DNA of 25,815 nucleotides, taken from contig JAKORQ010000354.1 in the NCBI GenBank assembly GCA_029777755.1, positions 1 to 25,815 of the forward strand, given 5' to 3'. This document shows, piece after piece, positions 7,518-15,244 of this stretch (the first letter of the stretch is position 1; each line of letters begins with the position of its first letter). A program made the translations under genes and the position numbers. The notes beneath the pieces were generated by a model that was not told where the DNA came from, made no database searches, and saw only the letters and a program-made list of their open reading frames with translations. Source of the stretch: Planctomycetota bacterium. GTDB taxonomy: Bacteria > Planctomycetota > Phycisphaerae > Tepidisphaerales > Tepidisphaeraceae.

Positions 7518-8429
7518 CTATTCCGCGGCTCGCCGTGCCCAGCGCAGCTTGGCAGACCTGCTGCGCGGATTGGCGGCCGTCTCCTCTTCGCCCGGCAGGA
7601 TCGGATCGGGGCTTATCTCGCTGTAGAGCCGCTGCTCCAATCCCTGCTTGAAGGCATCCTTCACACGCCGGTCCTCGCCTGAATGGAAGCTGATGATGCA
7701 GGCGATGCCGCCGGGATTCAGGCATGACGGCAGGATGCGCAGCAGGTTGTCGAGGTTGGCCAGCTCGCGGTTGGTGAGGATCCGCAGCGCCTGGAAGGTG
7801 CGGGTGGCCGGGTGCAGCTTGGCGCCGCGGGCGCGCTCCAGCGTGAAGTCACGGGCCTCGCAGACGATCTCCATCAGCTCGCGCGTCGTCTCGATGGGGC
7901 GGCGCTTGCGCCGCTGCACGATCAGTTTGGCGATCTGCGGAGCATCGGTTTCATCGCCATACTCGAGCAGCACCTCTGTCAATTCGCGCTCGCTCAAGGT
8001 GTTGATCAGTACCGAGGCCGGCCGGCCGCGCGAGTTGTCCATGCGCATGTCCAGCGGGCCATCGAAGCGAAAGGAAAATCCCCGCGACGGGTCATCGATC
8101 TGCGGGCTGGCGACGCCCAGATCGGCGACGATGGCGTCGACCCGCCAGATTCCCCGCTCGGCCAGGATCTGCTGAAGCCCGGCAAAGTTTCCGTGATGCA
8201 GGTGATAGTCGCCGCCGACCTCATCCAGCTTCTTGCGGGCCTCGGTGATGTTGCGCTTGTCAAAATCGATGCCGATGAGCTTGCCATCCGGCTTGATCCG
8301 CGCCAGCAGCTCACGGGCGTGCCCGGCCAGTCCCAACGTGCAATCCACCACAAACATGCCGGGCTTGGGCTTGGTCAGCTCCAGCACTTCCTTCAGCAAA
8401 ACGGGAATATGACGAATCTCTCGCTTCAT
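7518..8429 (-). CDS. rsmH: 16S rRNA (cytosine(1402)-N(4))-methyltransferase RsmH
   Basis: The product transfers a methyl group from S-adenosylmethionine to N4 of C1402 in 16S rRNA, in the small-subunit decoding centre. The sequence begins MKREIRHIPVLLKEVLEL, carries a SAM-binding motif VDCTLGLAGHA (residues 28-38; the usual form is TLGxGGH), the signature DLGVASPQIDDPSRGFSF and DGPLDMRMD, and ends with NPRSRSAKLRWARR. At 303 residues it matches the family length. I chose ATG 8429 because the family starts only a few residues before HIPVLL; ATGs at 8447 and 8471 are alternatives, the former with AGGTAG some ten bases upstream. In many bacteria rsmH lies in the mraZ-rsmH-ftsL division cluster; none of those neighbours is here. 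It is divergent from the DUF2089 operon. Confidence 0.95.
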   Translation of the reverse strand: MKREIRHIPVLLKEVLELTKPKPGMFVVDCTLGLAGHARELLARIKPDGKLIGIDFDKRNITEARKKLDEVGGDYHLHHGNFAGLQQILAERGIWRVDAIVADLGVASPQIDDPSRGFSFRFDGPLDMRMDNSRGRPASVLINTLSERELTEVLLEYGDETDAPQIAKLIVQRRKRRPIETTRELMEIVCEARDFTLERARGAKLHPATRTFQALRILTNRELANLDNLLRILPSCLNPGGIACIISFHSGEDRRVKDAFKQGLEQRLYSEISPDPILPGEEETAANPRSRSAKLRWARRAAE

Positions 8430-8481
8430 AAATCGGGGCAAGAGCATAGCGAAAACTACCTGATTCATCACATCTGCTGCA

Positions 8482-8504
8482 TCATCTTAAATAATTCAAG
8501 ATGA
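8482..8504. promoter_or_regulatory. Palindrome between rsmH and the DUF2089 operon, possible operator
   Basis: TCATCTT (8482-8488) and AAGATGA (8498-8504) are perfect inverted arms with a nine-base AT-rich spacer. A second, related palindrome CATCTCCGGAAGATG follows at 8523-8537. Shared CATCT/AGATG half-sites suggest one DNA-binding protein, perhaps the HTH protein encoded just downstream (inference). Confidence 0.4.
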
Positions 8505-8516
8505 AGATTGAATATA

Positions 8517-8545
8517 TTGATCCATCTCCGGAAGATGAGTAGAAA
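8517..8545 (+). promoter_or_regulatory. Putative promoter of the DUF2089 operon
   Basis: TTGATC (8517-8522) and TAGAAA (8540-8545) are separated by 17 bp, as in a sigma-70 type promoter. The expected transcription start would coincide with the ATG at 8552, so the mRNA may be leaderless; no Shine-Dalgarno is seen. The palindrome CATCTCCGGAAGATG lies inside the spacer. Confidence 0.35.
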
Positions 8546-8551
8546 TATTGC

Positions 8552-8950
8552 ATGGCGCTAGTAAGAGGGTCCATCAGGTGTCCATCGTGCGGCGGGCCGC
8601 TGCGGCCGACCGTGCTGGAGTGTGGTGCATGTGACATTCGCATCGAGGCCAACTTCGTCAGCAATGAGTTTGCTTCGCTGGATGACGACGATCTGCACTT
8701 TTTGCGCATTTTCATTCACACCGAGGGGCGGATCCGCGAGATGGAATCGGCGCTGGGCGTCAGCTACCCCACGGTGAAGGCGCGCCTGGCGGAGTTGAAG
8801 GAGAAGCTACAGATCGACAGCCCGCCGCCGCCAAGGGGGCATGACGACCAGGACGAGGTTTCGCAGACGTTGCGCGACCTGGAGCGAGGACGGATCAGCT
8901 ACGAGCAGGCAATTGGCCGACTGAAGGGTCGGCAGGAGAGGACAGGATGA
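8552..8950 (+). CDS. DUF2089 family zinc-ribbon/HTH regulator
   Basis: The 132-residue product has a zinc-ribbon with CPSC (Cys10, Cys13) and CGAC (Cys24, Cys27). A conserved middle part LDDDDLHFLRIFIHTEGRIR follows, then a helix-turn-helix (MESALGVSYPTVKARLAELK), the layout of DUF2089 proteins. The C-terminal 30 residues (LRDLERGRISYEQAIGRLKG) resemble the SHOCT-like helical hairpin that opens the next gene's product. DUF2089 proteins are presumed DNA-binding regulators and in several phyla stand before genes for SHOCT/DUF4097-type envelope-stress proteins. The stop overlaps the next start (ATGA at 8947-8950), so the two are translationally coupled. The start at 8552 follows a possible leaderless promoter. 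Confidence 0.85.
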   Translation: MALVRGSIRCPSCGGPLRPTVLECGACDIRIEANFVSNEFASLDDDDLHFLRIFIHTEGRIREMESALGVSYPTVKARLAELKEKLQIDSPPPPRGHDDQDEVSQTLRDLERGRISYEQAIGRLKGRQERTG

Positions 8951-10044
8951 AGGACGAGATTCTCCGCATACTGGAACTGGAAAAGCAGGGGAAGCTCACC
9001 ACCAATCAGGCCGCGGAGCTGCTGGCGGCACTGGCCGACCAGCGTCCGGGGGCGGGATCCGCTCCGCCGCCGCCCCCGGTGCCGCCAGTACCGGGTGTAC
9101 CAGAGCCGGATCAGGAACAGTCATCGGGCGCGCAGGAGACGCCCGGCGAGCAATCGCCGCCGACGCCCAGCTTCTCCGTACCGCGCTTTGCCACCGTGCG
9201 TGGCGTGGTAAGCACCAGCGGCGTGGTGATCGCCGACGCCTTGCAGGCTGCGGTGAAAAGCGCCATGAGCGCGGTTCACCATCGCGATGGCGAGAACAGC
9301 ATCACCATCTCGCGCTACGAGCCGCCGATACTGGAGTCGGCCGTTTACTCGGATAACTCCATCAACGTCTCGCAGTTCTCGCGCGTGAAGCTGACGCGCT
9401 CGCGCTTCTGCCACAACGCGCTACAGGCGGCCACCATCGCCAATCTCCGCCTGGTTGACTCGGCCATGAGCGACTGCACGCTTAACGGCAGCTCCATGGA
9501 TGACGTGGAGATCACCTCCAGCCGCATCCATGACTGCGAACTCAATGGCACGAAGATCGCCCGCCTGCACCTGGGCGACGCGAGCGTGGTGGAGGATCTG
9601 TCGGCCAACGGTTCCACCATTCGCGATCTTTCGCTCAAGGGGCGATCGCGACTGGCCGACTGCGCGCTCAATTCCAGCACCATCGCCACGCTGGAGATGA
9701 CCGCATCCGTCATCTCCGACATTGCCCTGCTCGATTCTGCCCTGATGGAGGTGAAGCTTGAGGAGTGCAACTGGAGCGACGTGGACCTCCAGGATCATCG
9801 CTTCACGCGGTCGAGTTTCCGGCAGGTGAGCTTTAACGGGGTGGAGTTCCGCGAGACGAAGCAGGGCAGCGGCGAGAGCTCCTGGAGCAACTGCAAACTG
9901 AGCAATGTTCGGTTCGTACGCTGCAACCTGGCCGGCGCCCAGATATCCGATGTGGATCTGCGCGACGTCCGGGTAGACGGCGTGGACTTCGCCGGCAAGG
10001 TGGTAACGGGCAACGAGCAGTTCATGGCGCTGGTGAAAGGGTAG
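8947..10044 (+). CDS. SHOCT-like domain protein with pentapeptide-type beta-helix
   Basis: The 365-residue product has three parts. Residues 1-30 (MKDEILRILELEKQGKLTTN and QAAELLAAL) are a SHOCT-like/YvlB-type helical hairpin. Residues 31-80 are a Pro-rich linker with PPPPPVPPVPGVPEP. Residues 130-291 form eight repeats of 20-21 residues, with hydrophobic residues five apart (for example I194, L199, I204, L209), as expected for a four-sided pentapeptide-like right-handed beta-helix; about 70 residues of less regular strand follow. There is no signal peptide or membrane segment, so it is probably cytoplasmic. It is coupled by a 4-bp overlap to the DUF2089 gene. Comparable operons elsewhere carry a DUF4097 beta-helical domain in this place. 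The molecular function is unknown; sensing or scaffolding under control of the DUF2089 protein is inference. Confidence 0.75.
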   Translation: MKDEILRILELEKQGKLTTNQAAELLAALADQRPGAGSAPPPPPVPPVPGVPEPDQEQSSGAQETPGEQSPPTPSFSVPRFATVRGVVSTSGVVIADALQAAVKSAMSAVHHRDGENSITISRYEPPILESAVYSDNSINVSQFSRVKLTRSRFCHNALQAATIANLRLVDSAMSDCTLNGSSMDDVEITSSRIHDCELNGTKIARLHLGDASVVEDLSANGSTIRDLSLKGRSRLADCALNSSTIATLEMTASVISDIALLDSALMEVKLEECNWSDVDLQDHRFTRSSFRQVSFNGVEFRETKQGSGESSWSNCKLSNVRFVRCNLAGAQISDVDLRDVRVDGVDFAGKVVTGNEQFMALVKG

Positions 10045-10344
10045 ATTGAACCAACGGAGACAGAGGTGTAGAGCGGGTCTCTCGGGAGCGCGGGCGTCGT
10101 CGCCTGCATCCCACTTGCCACGAAGCGACGAAGAAACGAAAGAGACGAATTTGTTCGATGTCGATCGCAGGTACTTCGTCGCTTCGTTTCTTCGTGGTTA
10201 CGAAGGAAACTCAAGGGGCATATTCCGTTTCTCCTGGCTCCGGAAGCGTACTGGCCCGAAGATCACCTTGCCGCCCGCAGCTCCGGCGGAACTGCTTTAC
10301 CTGTCCCTTCGTCGCTCTGTGTCCCTTCGTAGCTTCCTATCGCA
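10045..10344. repeat. 300-bp intergenic region made of repeats
   Basis: No gene is supported. It contains a copy of the GC-rich hairpin repeat (10084-10112), and an imperfect inverted pair of CGAAG-rich tracts (about 10118-10148 and 10173-10196). A reverse-strand copy of module A lies at 10256-10300; its complement reads GCAGTTCCGCCGGAGCTGCG. A final CCCTTCGT-rich tract occupies about 10301-10335. Confidence 0.55.
10084..10112 (+). repeat. GC-rich hairpin repeat, copy 1
   Basis: GGGAGC is followed by GCGGGCG (10090-10096), the loop TCGT and CGCCTGC (10101-10107), then ATCCC. The stem is 7 bp with one G-U pair. The same unit occurs at 13447-13473 in reverse orientation and at 22375-22402. Confidence 0.6.
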
Positions 10345-11160
10345 TCAATTCCCGAGCGACTTCCAGGTCTCCCGTTCCACGAAGCTTCCGGGCAGGTCTT
10401 GTTCCATCTGGGCGTACATTTCCGGCGAGACGGTGAAGGTGAGCAGATCCTTGCCCAGCCGCCGGATGGTTTTGCGTGCCGAGGGATCGACCAGGCCGAC
10501 CACCGCGCGCCGTTGTGACTTGGCCGATTCGCGATAGCCGTAGATGCCGATCGACTGGCAGCCGGCCGCGTGCGGCATGATCACCCGCTCGTTGTCGTCG
10601 GCGTCGTAGTTTGCCAGGATCGTCAGTGCCGAGATCTGGTCGGGGTTTGCCAGGAAGGTGATGGACTTCACCTGGTCGCTTTCCCTGACCTGCGAGAGCG
10701 GCTTGAAGATCACGTATCGGGTGGGTACCTGCATGATGGGCAGTGCCTTGATGAACTTGCGCACTGCATCAGGTGACTTGCGATATCCCTCGCCATGGGC
10801 GAAATGCTCCAGCATCGAGCCGCGCATGAACTTCGCGGCCTGCTCGACGAGTGCTCTTCCCTCGGGGGTATCGGAGTTTCCGCTGGAGAGGAAGCCGCAG
10901 AACCCCTCTTCGCCGCCCATGAACTGCAGGTAGGCATTGCCGAAGCCCAGTCCCACGCCGCCGCCGGGGCAGCCGAAGGTCTCGGCATCGAATGCGTATG
11001 TTCGGCCCTTCTCGGCGGCCGCCGCGAATGCCGCCATCACGCATCCCCAGCGGCCTTTTTCAAACTGCAACGCGCCCTCGGGCTTCTGGTCGCTCCAGAT
11101 GAGGGCCACCGGCTCGTACTTAAGCGCTAGTTTTTGGGCGATCGTGCACATGCCTGGCAT
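10345..11160 (-). CDS. DUF169 family protein
   Basis: The 271-residue product matches the DUF169 family in its opening (LALKYEPVALIWSDQKPEGA), the central GCPGGGVGLGFGNAYLQFMG (residues 63-82) and the closing TVSPEMYAQMEQDLPGSF. Cysteines at 40, 64 and 88 are spaced as if for a metal or cofactor, but no function is established for the family. There is no signal peptide, so it is probably cytoplasmic. The start is ATG 11160; ATG 11151 is an alternative and neither has a good Shine-Dalgarno. It ends against a repeat-rich gap and is divergent from the PEP-CTERM gene at 11280, and appears to be a single-gene unit. Confidence 0.8.
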   Translation of the reverse strand: MPGMCTIAQKLALKYEPVALIWSDQKPEGALQFEKGRWGCVMAAFAAAAEKGRTYAFDAETFGCPGGGVGLGFGNAYLQFMGGEEGFCGFLSSGNSDTPEGRALVEQAAKFMRGSMLEHFAHGEGYRKSPDAVRKFIKALPIMQVPTRYVIFKPLSQVRESDQVKSITFLANPDQISALTILANYDADDNERVIMPHAAGCQSIGIYGYRESAKSQRRAVVGLVDPSARKTIRRLGKDLLTFTVSPEMYAQMEQDLPGSFVERETWKSLGN

Positions 11161-11279
11161 GATAGCACGAATCGGACCGGCAGGGGTGTTTTGTGTGTGG
11201 CGCGGCTTCAGGAAGCGATCCGAAGATGCCTTGTCTGGATGGGCTTGCTGTATATATTTGAGGAAACGGGAGGTAATAC

Positions 11280-12026
11280 ATGAGGGCCAAAGTATCCGCC
11301 GTAGCGCTTTTGTCCGCCGTTTCCGCCTGTGCGTTGTTTTCTACTTCGGCGTCGGCGGCCTTTATCACCGGTACACCCATTACCACGGTGCCCGCACCGG
11401 CCAACCTGAGTGAGCTGGGCGAGCTCGACTGGGCCTACTGGTCTTCCGGCAGCGCCAGTGGCGTTGCATCCCAGGCTCCCACCAACCGAATGGCCGACAC
11501 GACTGCCCTGATAGGCGATGTCACCGCGGTCGGCGGCGGCTCGGTGCGTGGCTCCTCGACCAAGACATCGATATCGGTCGCCTACTCCGATGGCGTATCG
11601 CCGACGTCTTCCGCCGGCGTCACCATCGCCGGCGCCTTCAATACCGGCATCGGCATACAGGATCGCGGCGTGGAGGTGTCGGTCGTCCTGCCCGATACTC
11701 AGCAATACCAGGTCACGTTGTTTGTCAGCGGCTTCTACGCCGTGGGCGAGTTTACCGCCTCGCTGGCCGGCGCGATCCCCTACGTGGATGACAGCTTCAG
11801 CTACGACGGCGGGACCAAGCCGGGCAGGGCGTATGAGATCATTGCGCAGGCCGACAACCCTGGCGATGTGCTTAGCTTCACCTACGTGGCGACCACCATC
11901 AGGGAGAACAACTCAAACGGGCACGTGCTGATCGGCGCGGTGGCCATCAGCGCTGTCCCCGAGCCGACATCCCTGGCGCTGCTGGCCCCGCTGGGTGTCC
12001 TGGCCCTGCGTCGCCGTCGCGCCTGA
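11280..12026 (+). CDS. Secreted PEP-CTERM protein
   Basis: The 248-residue product starts at ATG 11280 with GGGAGG at 11268-11273. Residues 1-26 (MRAKVSAVALLSAVSACALF and STSASA) form a signal peptide. The mature part has no recognisable catalytic domain: it is a beta-rich sequence with WAYWSSGSAS, TSISVAYSDG, RGVEVSVVLPDTQQYQVTLF and LSFTYVATT strands, suggesting a beta-sandwich. The C-terminus VPEPTSLALLAPLGVLAL plus RRRRA is a PEP-CTERM signal. The FAD oxidoreductase starts only 12 bp after its stop, so the two are probably one transcript, although one product is exported and the other is not. No function is assigned. Confidence 0.8.
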   Translation: MRAKVSAVALLSAVSACALFSTSASAAFITGTPITTVPAPANLSELGELDWAYWSSGSASGVASQAPTNRMADTTALIGDVTAVGGGSVRGSSTKTSISVAYSDGVSPTSSAGVTIAGAFNTGIGIQDRGVEVSVVLPDTQQYQVTLFVSGFYAVGEFTASLAGAIPYVDDSFSYDGGTKPGRAYEIIAQADNPGDVLSFTYVATTIRENNSNGHVLIGAVAISAVPEPTSLALLAPLGVLALRRRRA

Positions 12027-12038
12027 TCGTAGTTTGTC

Positions 12039-13388
12039 ATGGATTCTGTTAATACGATCGTCGAACCGTCCCGTGAGTTGCCCGTTTGGGCGGATGTTGA
12101 TGTATGCGTGGTCGGCGGATCATGCACCGGGCTGTTTGCGGCGGTTCGGGCGGCACGGCTGGGGGCATCGGTTGTCCTGATTGAACGCTCCAACTGTTTC
12201 GGGGGAGTTGCGACCAATGCCCTTGTGCTGGTGTGGCATTCACTTCTCGATACCGAGTTCAAGAAGCCGATCATCGGCGGGCTGACAAAGCATGTGCTGG
12301 ATCGTCTCGCGGCCCGCCGGGCAGCCGAGCCGGTTGGCAATGAGTCGGTCGGCTATCGCATGAACACCGAGGAGCTCAAGATCGAGCTGGACATGCTCGT
12401 GAAGGAGCATCCCAACATCACGCCGATGCTGCACACGTTTGGCTGTCGGCCGCTGGTGGAGGATGGGCGGATCACCGCGATGCTGGTGGAGAACAAGGAT
12501 GGACGGGGAGCCATCCGTGCCCGTGTTTATATCGACGCGACCGGCGATGGCGATGTGGCTGCCCGGGCAGGGGTGCCCTATACTGTTCGCGAGAATCTGC
12601 AGCCGCCGACCCCGTGCGCCAAGATCCTTCATTTCCGCCAGGAGGGCGTGCGGTTTGGCGAAATCTATCGCGATCACGCGGCCGAGTTCGGCCTGCCGCC
12701 GGACTCCGGGTGGGATTCACCTATCCCACAACTGCCGAACATCTTCATGGCCGCCCAGACGCACGTGTTCAACGTGAACGCGGCCGACGCGAAGGACCTG
12801 ACCTACGCGGAGATGGAAGGCCGGCGAACCATCCGCGCCGTGGTGGACATGATGCGCAAGTACACCCCACAGGGGGAAAAGGTTGCGCTGGTGCAACTGC
12901 CCTCGGTGATCGGCATCCGTGAGACGCGGATCGTGGCGGCCGAGCATTGCCTGAAGGAAGAGGAACTGCTGCACGGCGTGCGCTTCGACGATGCGATCGC
13001 CAACGGCAGCTACCGCATCGACGTGCATGCGCCCGAGGGCGGCGGGTTCCTGTTCAAGTACCTCGATGGCCGACAGGTCTTCGCCCATAACCAGCGCTAC
13101 CAGGAAGGCCGCTGGCGCGAACCGACACCGACCAACCCGACATTCTACCAGGTTCCCTATCGGTGCCTGTATCACCGGTCAGTGAAGAACCTGCTGACGG
13201 CCGGGAGAATGATCAACAGCGACCGCGGGGCGTTCGGGGCGGTGCGGGTGATGGTGAATATGAACCAGACCGGTGAGGCGGCCGGCACGGCCGCGGCACT
13301 GGCAGCCCGTGCCGACGCAGACGTAACGCGTGTGGACTCGGTAGTGCTGAGAAAGACACTGGCGGATGGCGGGTCGATCATCTACTGA
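12039..13388 (+). CDS. FAD-dependent oxidoreductase
   Basis: The 449-residue product belongs to the FAD_oxidored (PF12831-type) group. The N-terminal dinucleotide-binding fold is VDVCVVGGSCTGLFAAVRAA, with GGSCTG at residues 26-31 and the acidic ribose-binding residue in VLIER. It is followed by CFGGVATNALV, the ATGDGD motif (residues 167-172), and near the C-terminus NLLTAGRMINSDRGAFGAVR and MNQTGEAAGTAAALA, typical of the FAD-contacting end of the family. There is no signal peptide. Such proteins are frequent in planctomycetes and are thought to oxidise carbohydrate-derived or other small substrates; the substrate here is unknown. It lies 12 bp after a PEP-CTERM gene and is followed by a GntR-type regulator. 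Confidence 0.85.
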   Translation: MDSVNTIVEPSRELPVWADVDVCVVGGSCTGLFAAVRAARLGASVVLIERSNCFGGVATNALVLVWHSLLDTEFKKPIIGGLTKHVLDRLAARRAAEPVGNESVGYRMNTEELKIELDMLVKEHPNITPMLHTFGCRPLVEDGRITAMLVENKDGRGAIRARVYIDATGDGDVAARAGVPYTVRENLQPPTPCAKILHFRQEGVRFGEIYRDHAAEFGLPPDSGWDSPIPQLPNIFMAAQTHVFNVNAADAKDLTYAEMEGRRTIRAVVDMMRKYTPQGEKVALVQLPSVIGIRETRIVAAEHCLKEEELLHGVRFDDAIANGSYRIDVHAPEGGGFLFKYLDGRQVFAHNQRYQEGRWREPTPTNPTFYQVPYRCLYHRSVKNLLTAGRMINSDRGAFGAVRVMVNMNQTGEAAGTAAALAARADADVTRVDSVVLRKTLADGGSIIY

Positions 13389-13580
13389 TGCAGCGACGAA
13401 GAGACTGAGCAGGCACGCTCCCGTCTATACACAAAGACGCCCAGAAGATGCGGGCGAGGACGCCCGCGCTCCCAGGAGATCTGCTCTACGTTTAATCACC
13501 TCTGTGTCTCTGTGCCTCTTGGCTCAACTATTGTCTGATTCTCCGCGTCGCCACTTCCACACTTGCCACATCTCGGGATA
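13389..13580. repeat. Repeat-bearing spacer before the GntR gene
   Basis: It holds a GCGACGAAGAGACTGAGC tract (13394-13411) that matches 22342-22359 closely, a reverse copy of the GC-rich hairpin repeat (13447-13473; GCGGGCG/CGCCCGC with an AGGA loop) and a CTCTGTGTCTCTGTGCCTCT tract (13500-13519). No gene is seen. Confidence 0.5.
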
Positions 13581-13624
13581 TGCGGTTCAATAGAACGTGC
13601 CCAAGGATGGGCAAGGAGAGATCC

Positions 13625-14680
13625 ATGGATTCGGATACCGTCTCGGGGCAGCCGGCGAGGGCACGCCGGTCTCGTGATTCCGCTTTGAGCTACAAGTTTC
13701 AGCGCTTGCGCGAGCGCATCCGCAGCGCCATTCGCTCCGGCGAGCTGGCCGGCAAGCTGCCGGGGGAGCGCGCCCTGGCCAGGCGGTTCCATGTCAACGC
13801 CAAGACGCTCTCCAAGGCGCTTAACGACTTGGCGGCCGAGGGGCTGCTGGAACGCAGCGTCGGCCGCGGCACCTACGTCGCCGGTCAGATGCCTGAGGAA
13901 CTGCGCAACAACCGCTGGCTGATCGTGGCCGACGGCCCGGCAGATGCCAATCCGCTGATCGCCGAGCTGCTCAAGCTCAATGGCGAGTCTCGAATAATCA
14001 CACAGGAAGAAGCTCTCCGCCCGTCCGTGGTCGCGCAGTGTTCGCTGGTAGTGAACTGCTCGGCCAACTCGTCGGCCGACCTGTATCGCCAGCTTGCCCT
14101 GCGCGGCATCCCGGTGATCGAGACAGATCATCTTCCGCAGCATCACTCCACGCATGCCGCGCTGCTGGACCGGCACCTGGCGGCGTTCAACCTGGGCAGG
14201 GACCTGTTGCTCGCCGGCCATTCGCGGCTGGCGGCGCTGGATATGCAGGGCAGCACGGCCGTCCTCAATGGCCTGTCGCAGGCCGCTCGTCGCTATGGAA
14301 ACGGTATCGTCGAGACTCTCACGCCAGAGCAGCTCGGGGAGGCGCTGGAGGACAACACCACTGCCTTCATCTGCGATGGCAACGACCTGGCCGGGCAGAT
14401 CCTGTGCATGCTGGATACCTGGGGGATCAGGCCCGGCGGGCGCTCCAGTATCTCGCTTTGCGCCATCGGCATGATGACCCAGGAAATCTGCTGCAGCGGG
14501 TATTACATCGATCCTGCCCGGCAGGCGTCGGCCGTGGCCGAGGTGGCGCGGTCGATCCAGGCGCATCGCAACTCGATCCTCTGGCTCAGCGGCACATATC
14601 TCGATCGCGGCACCATGGCCACTCGGCTGGAGCGGATGCCCGGCCGTGTATCCAGCGAGATGCAGGCGATGGTGGTCTAA
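13625..14680 (+). CDS. GntR-family transcriptional regulator with sugar-binding-like domain
   Basis: I place the start at ATG 13625 because AAGGAG (13613-13618) is six bases upstream; ATGs at 13580 and 13607 are in frame but lack such a site. The 351-residue product has a GntR winged helix at residues 22-87: the recognition part is LPGERALARRFHVNAKTLSK and the wing is LLERSVGRGTYVAG. The remaining 260 residues resemble a LacI-type periplasmic-binding-protein fold, with RGIPVIETD, AFNLGRDLLLAGHSRLAAL and TAFICDGNDLAGQILCML at the places where LacI proteins carry the corresponding motifs. This domain combination is found in sugar-utilisation regulators. The target may be the upstream FAD oxidoreductase operon or a distant locus. 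Confidence 0.85.
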   Translation: MDSDTVSGQPARARRSRDSALSYKFQRLRERIRSAIRSGELAGKLPGERALARRFHVNAKTLSKALNDLAAEGLLERSVGRGTYVAGQMPEELRNNRWLIVADGPADANPLIAELLKLNGESRIITQEEALRPSVVAQCSLVVNCSANSSADLYRQLALRGIPVIETDHLPQHHSTHAALLDRHLAAFNLGRDLLLAGHSRLAALDMQGSTAVLNGLSQAARRYGNGIVETLTPEQLGEALEDNTTAFICDGNDLAGQILCMLDTWGIRPGGRSSISLCAIGMMTQEICCSGYYIDPARQASAVAEVARSIQAHRNSILWLSGTYLDRGTMATRLERMPGRVSSEMQAMVV

Positions 14681-14857
14681 GTCAGCCGCCCTCCGTATTA
14701 ATTAATGCCGCGACCGGCCGACTGCATCAGTTTGCTTCGCCGTCGTGCTTCCGGAACGCACAGCGAGCGGCCGTCGTTCGCCGTGAACCGGGCCGATGCT
14801 GGCTTGGCTGGTGCAGGTGGATAGAATGCGGCTCTGGTTTAGGAAAGGGAATGAAAC

Positions 14858-15238
14858 ATGAGCGTACCGGCCGACCGGAAATATCTTGAGACACACGAGT
14901 GGCACAAGCTCGATGGGGATGTGGTCACCATCGGCATTACCCAGTTTGCCGCCGATGAACTGACGGACATCACCTACGTGCAGTTGCCCGCCGTTGGTAC
15001 GAAAGTCTCGGCCGGCAAGGCATTTGGCGAGATTGAGTCAGTGAAGGCAACGGCTGAGCTCATGTGCGGCGTTGATGGTGAGGTGGTGGAGATCAACGCG
15101 GCCCTTAACGATAACCCCGGGCTGGTTAACCAGGATCCCTTTGACGCCGGCTGGATGATCAAGGTGAAGGTGTCGGATCCGGAGAGCGTGGAGAAGCTGC
15201 TCCCAGGCGAACAGTACGAAAAGGCCGCGGGCCACTAA
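14858..15238 (+). CDS. gcvH: Glycine cleavage system H protein
   Basis: GcvH carries the aminomethyl group on a lipoyl arm between the P, T and L proteins of the glycine cleavage complex. The 126-residue product has the family start RKYLETHEWHKLDGD, the GITQFAADELTDITYVQLP core and the lipoylation motif ESVKATAEL with the modified lysine at residue 63. The acidic C-terminus ends near LLPGEQYEK. The start ATG 14858 is preceded by AGGAAAGGG. gcvPA follows six bases after the stop, so the two are one operon. No gcvT or gcvPB is in the window. The 177-bp upstream spacer shows no clear riboswitch. Confidence 0.95.
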   Translation: MSVPADRKYLETHEWHKLDGDVVTIGITQFAADELTDITYVQLPAVGTKVSAGKAFGEIESVKATAELMCGVDGEVVEINAALNDNPGLVNQDPFDAGWMIKVKVSDPESVEKLLPGEQYEKAAGH

Positions 15239-15244
15239 TTTCCC

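Noticed and set aside
14681..14857. Glycine riboswitch before gcvH
   Set aside because: Only 177 bp is available, and I could not identify the conserved aptamer core or paired stems.
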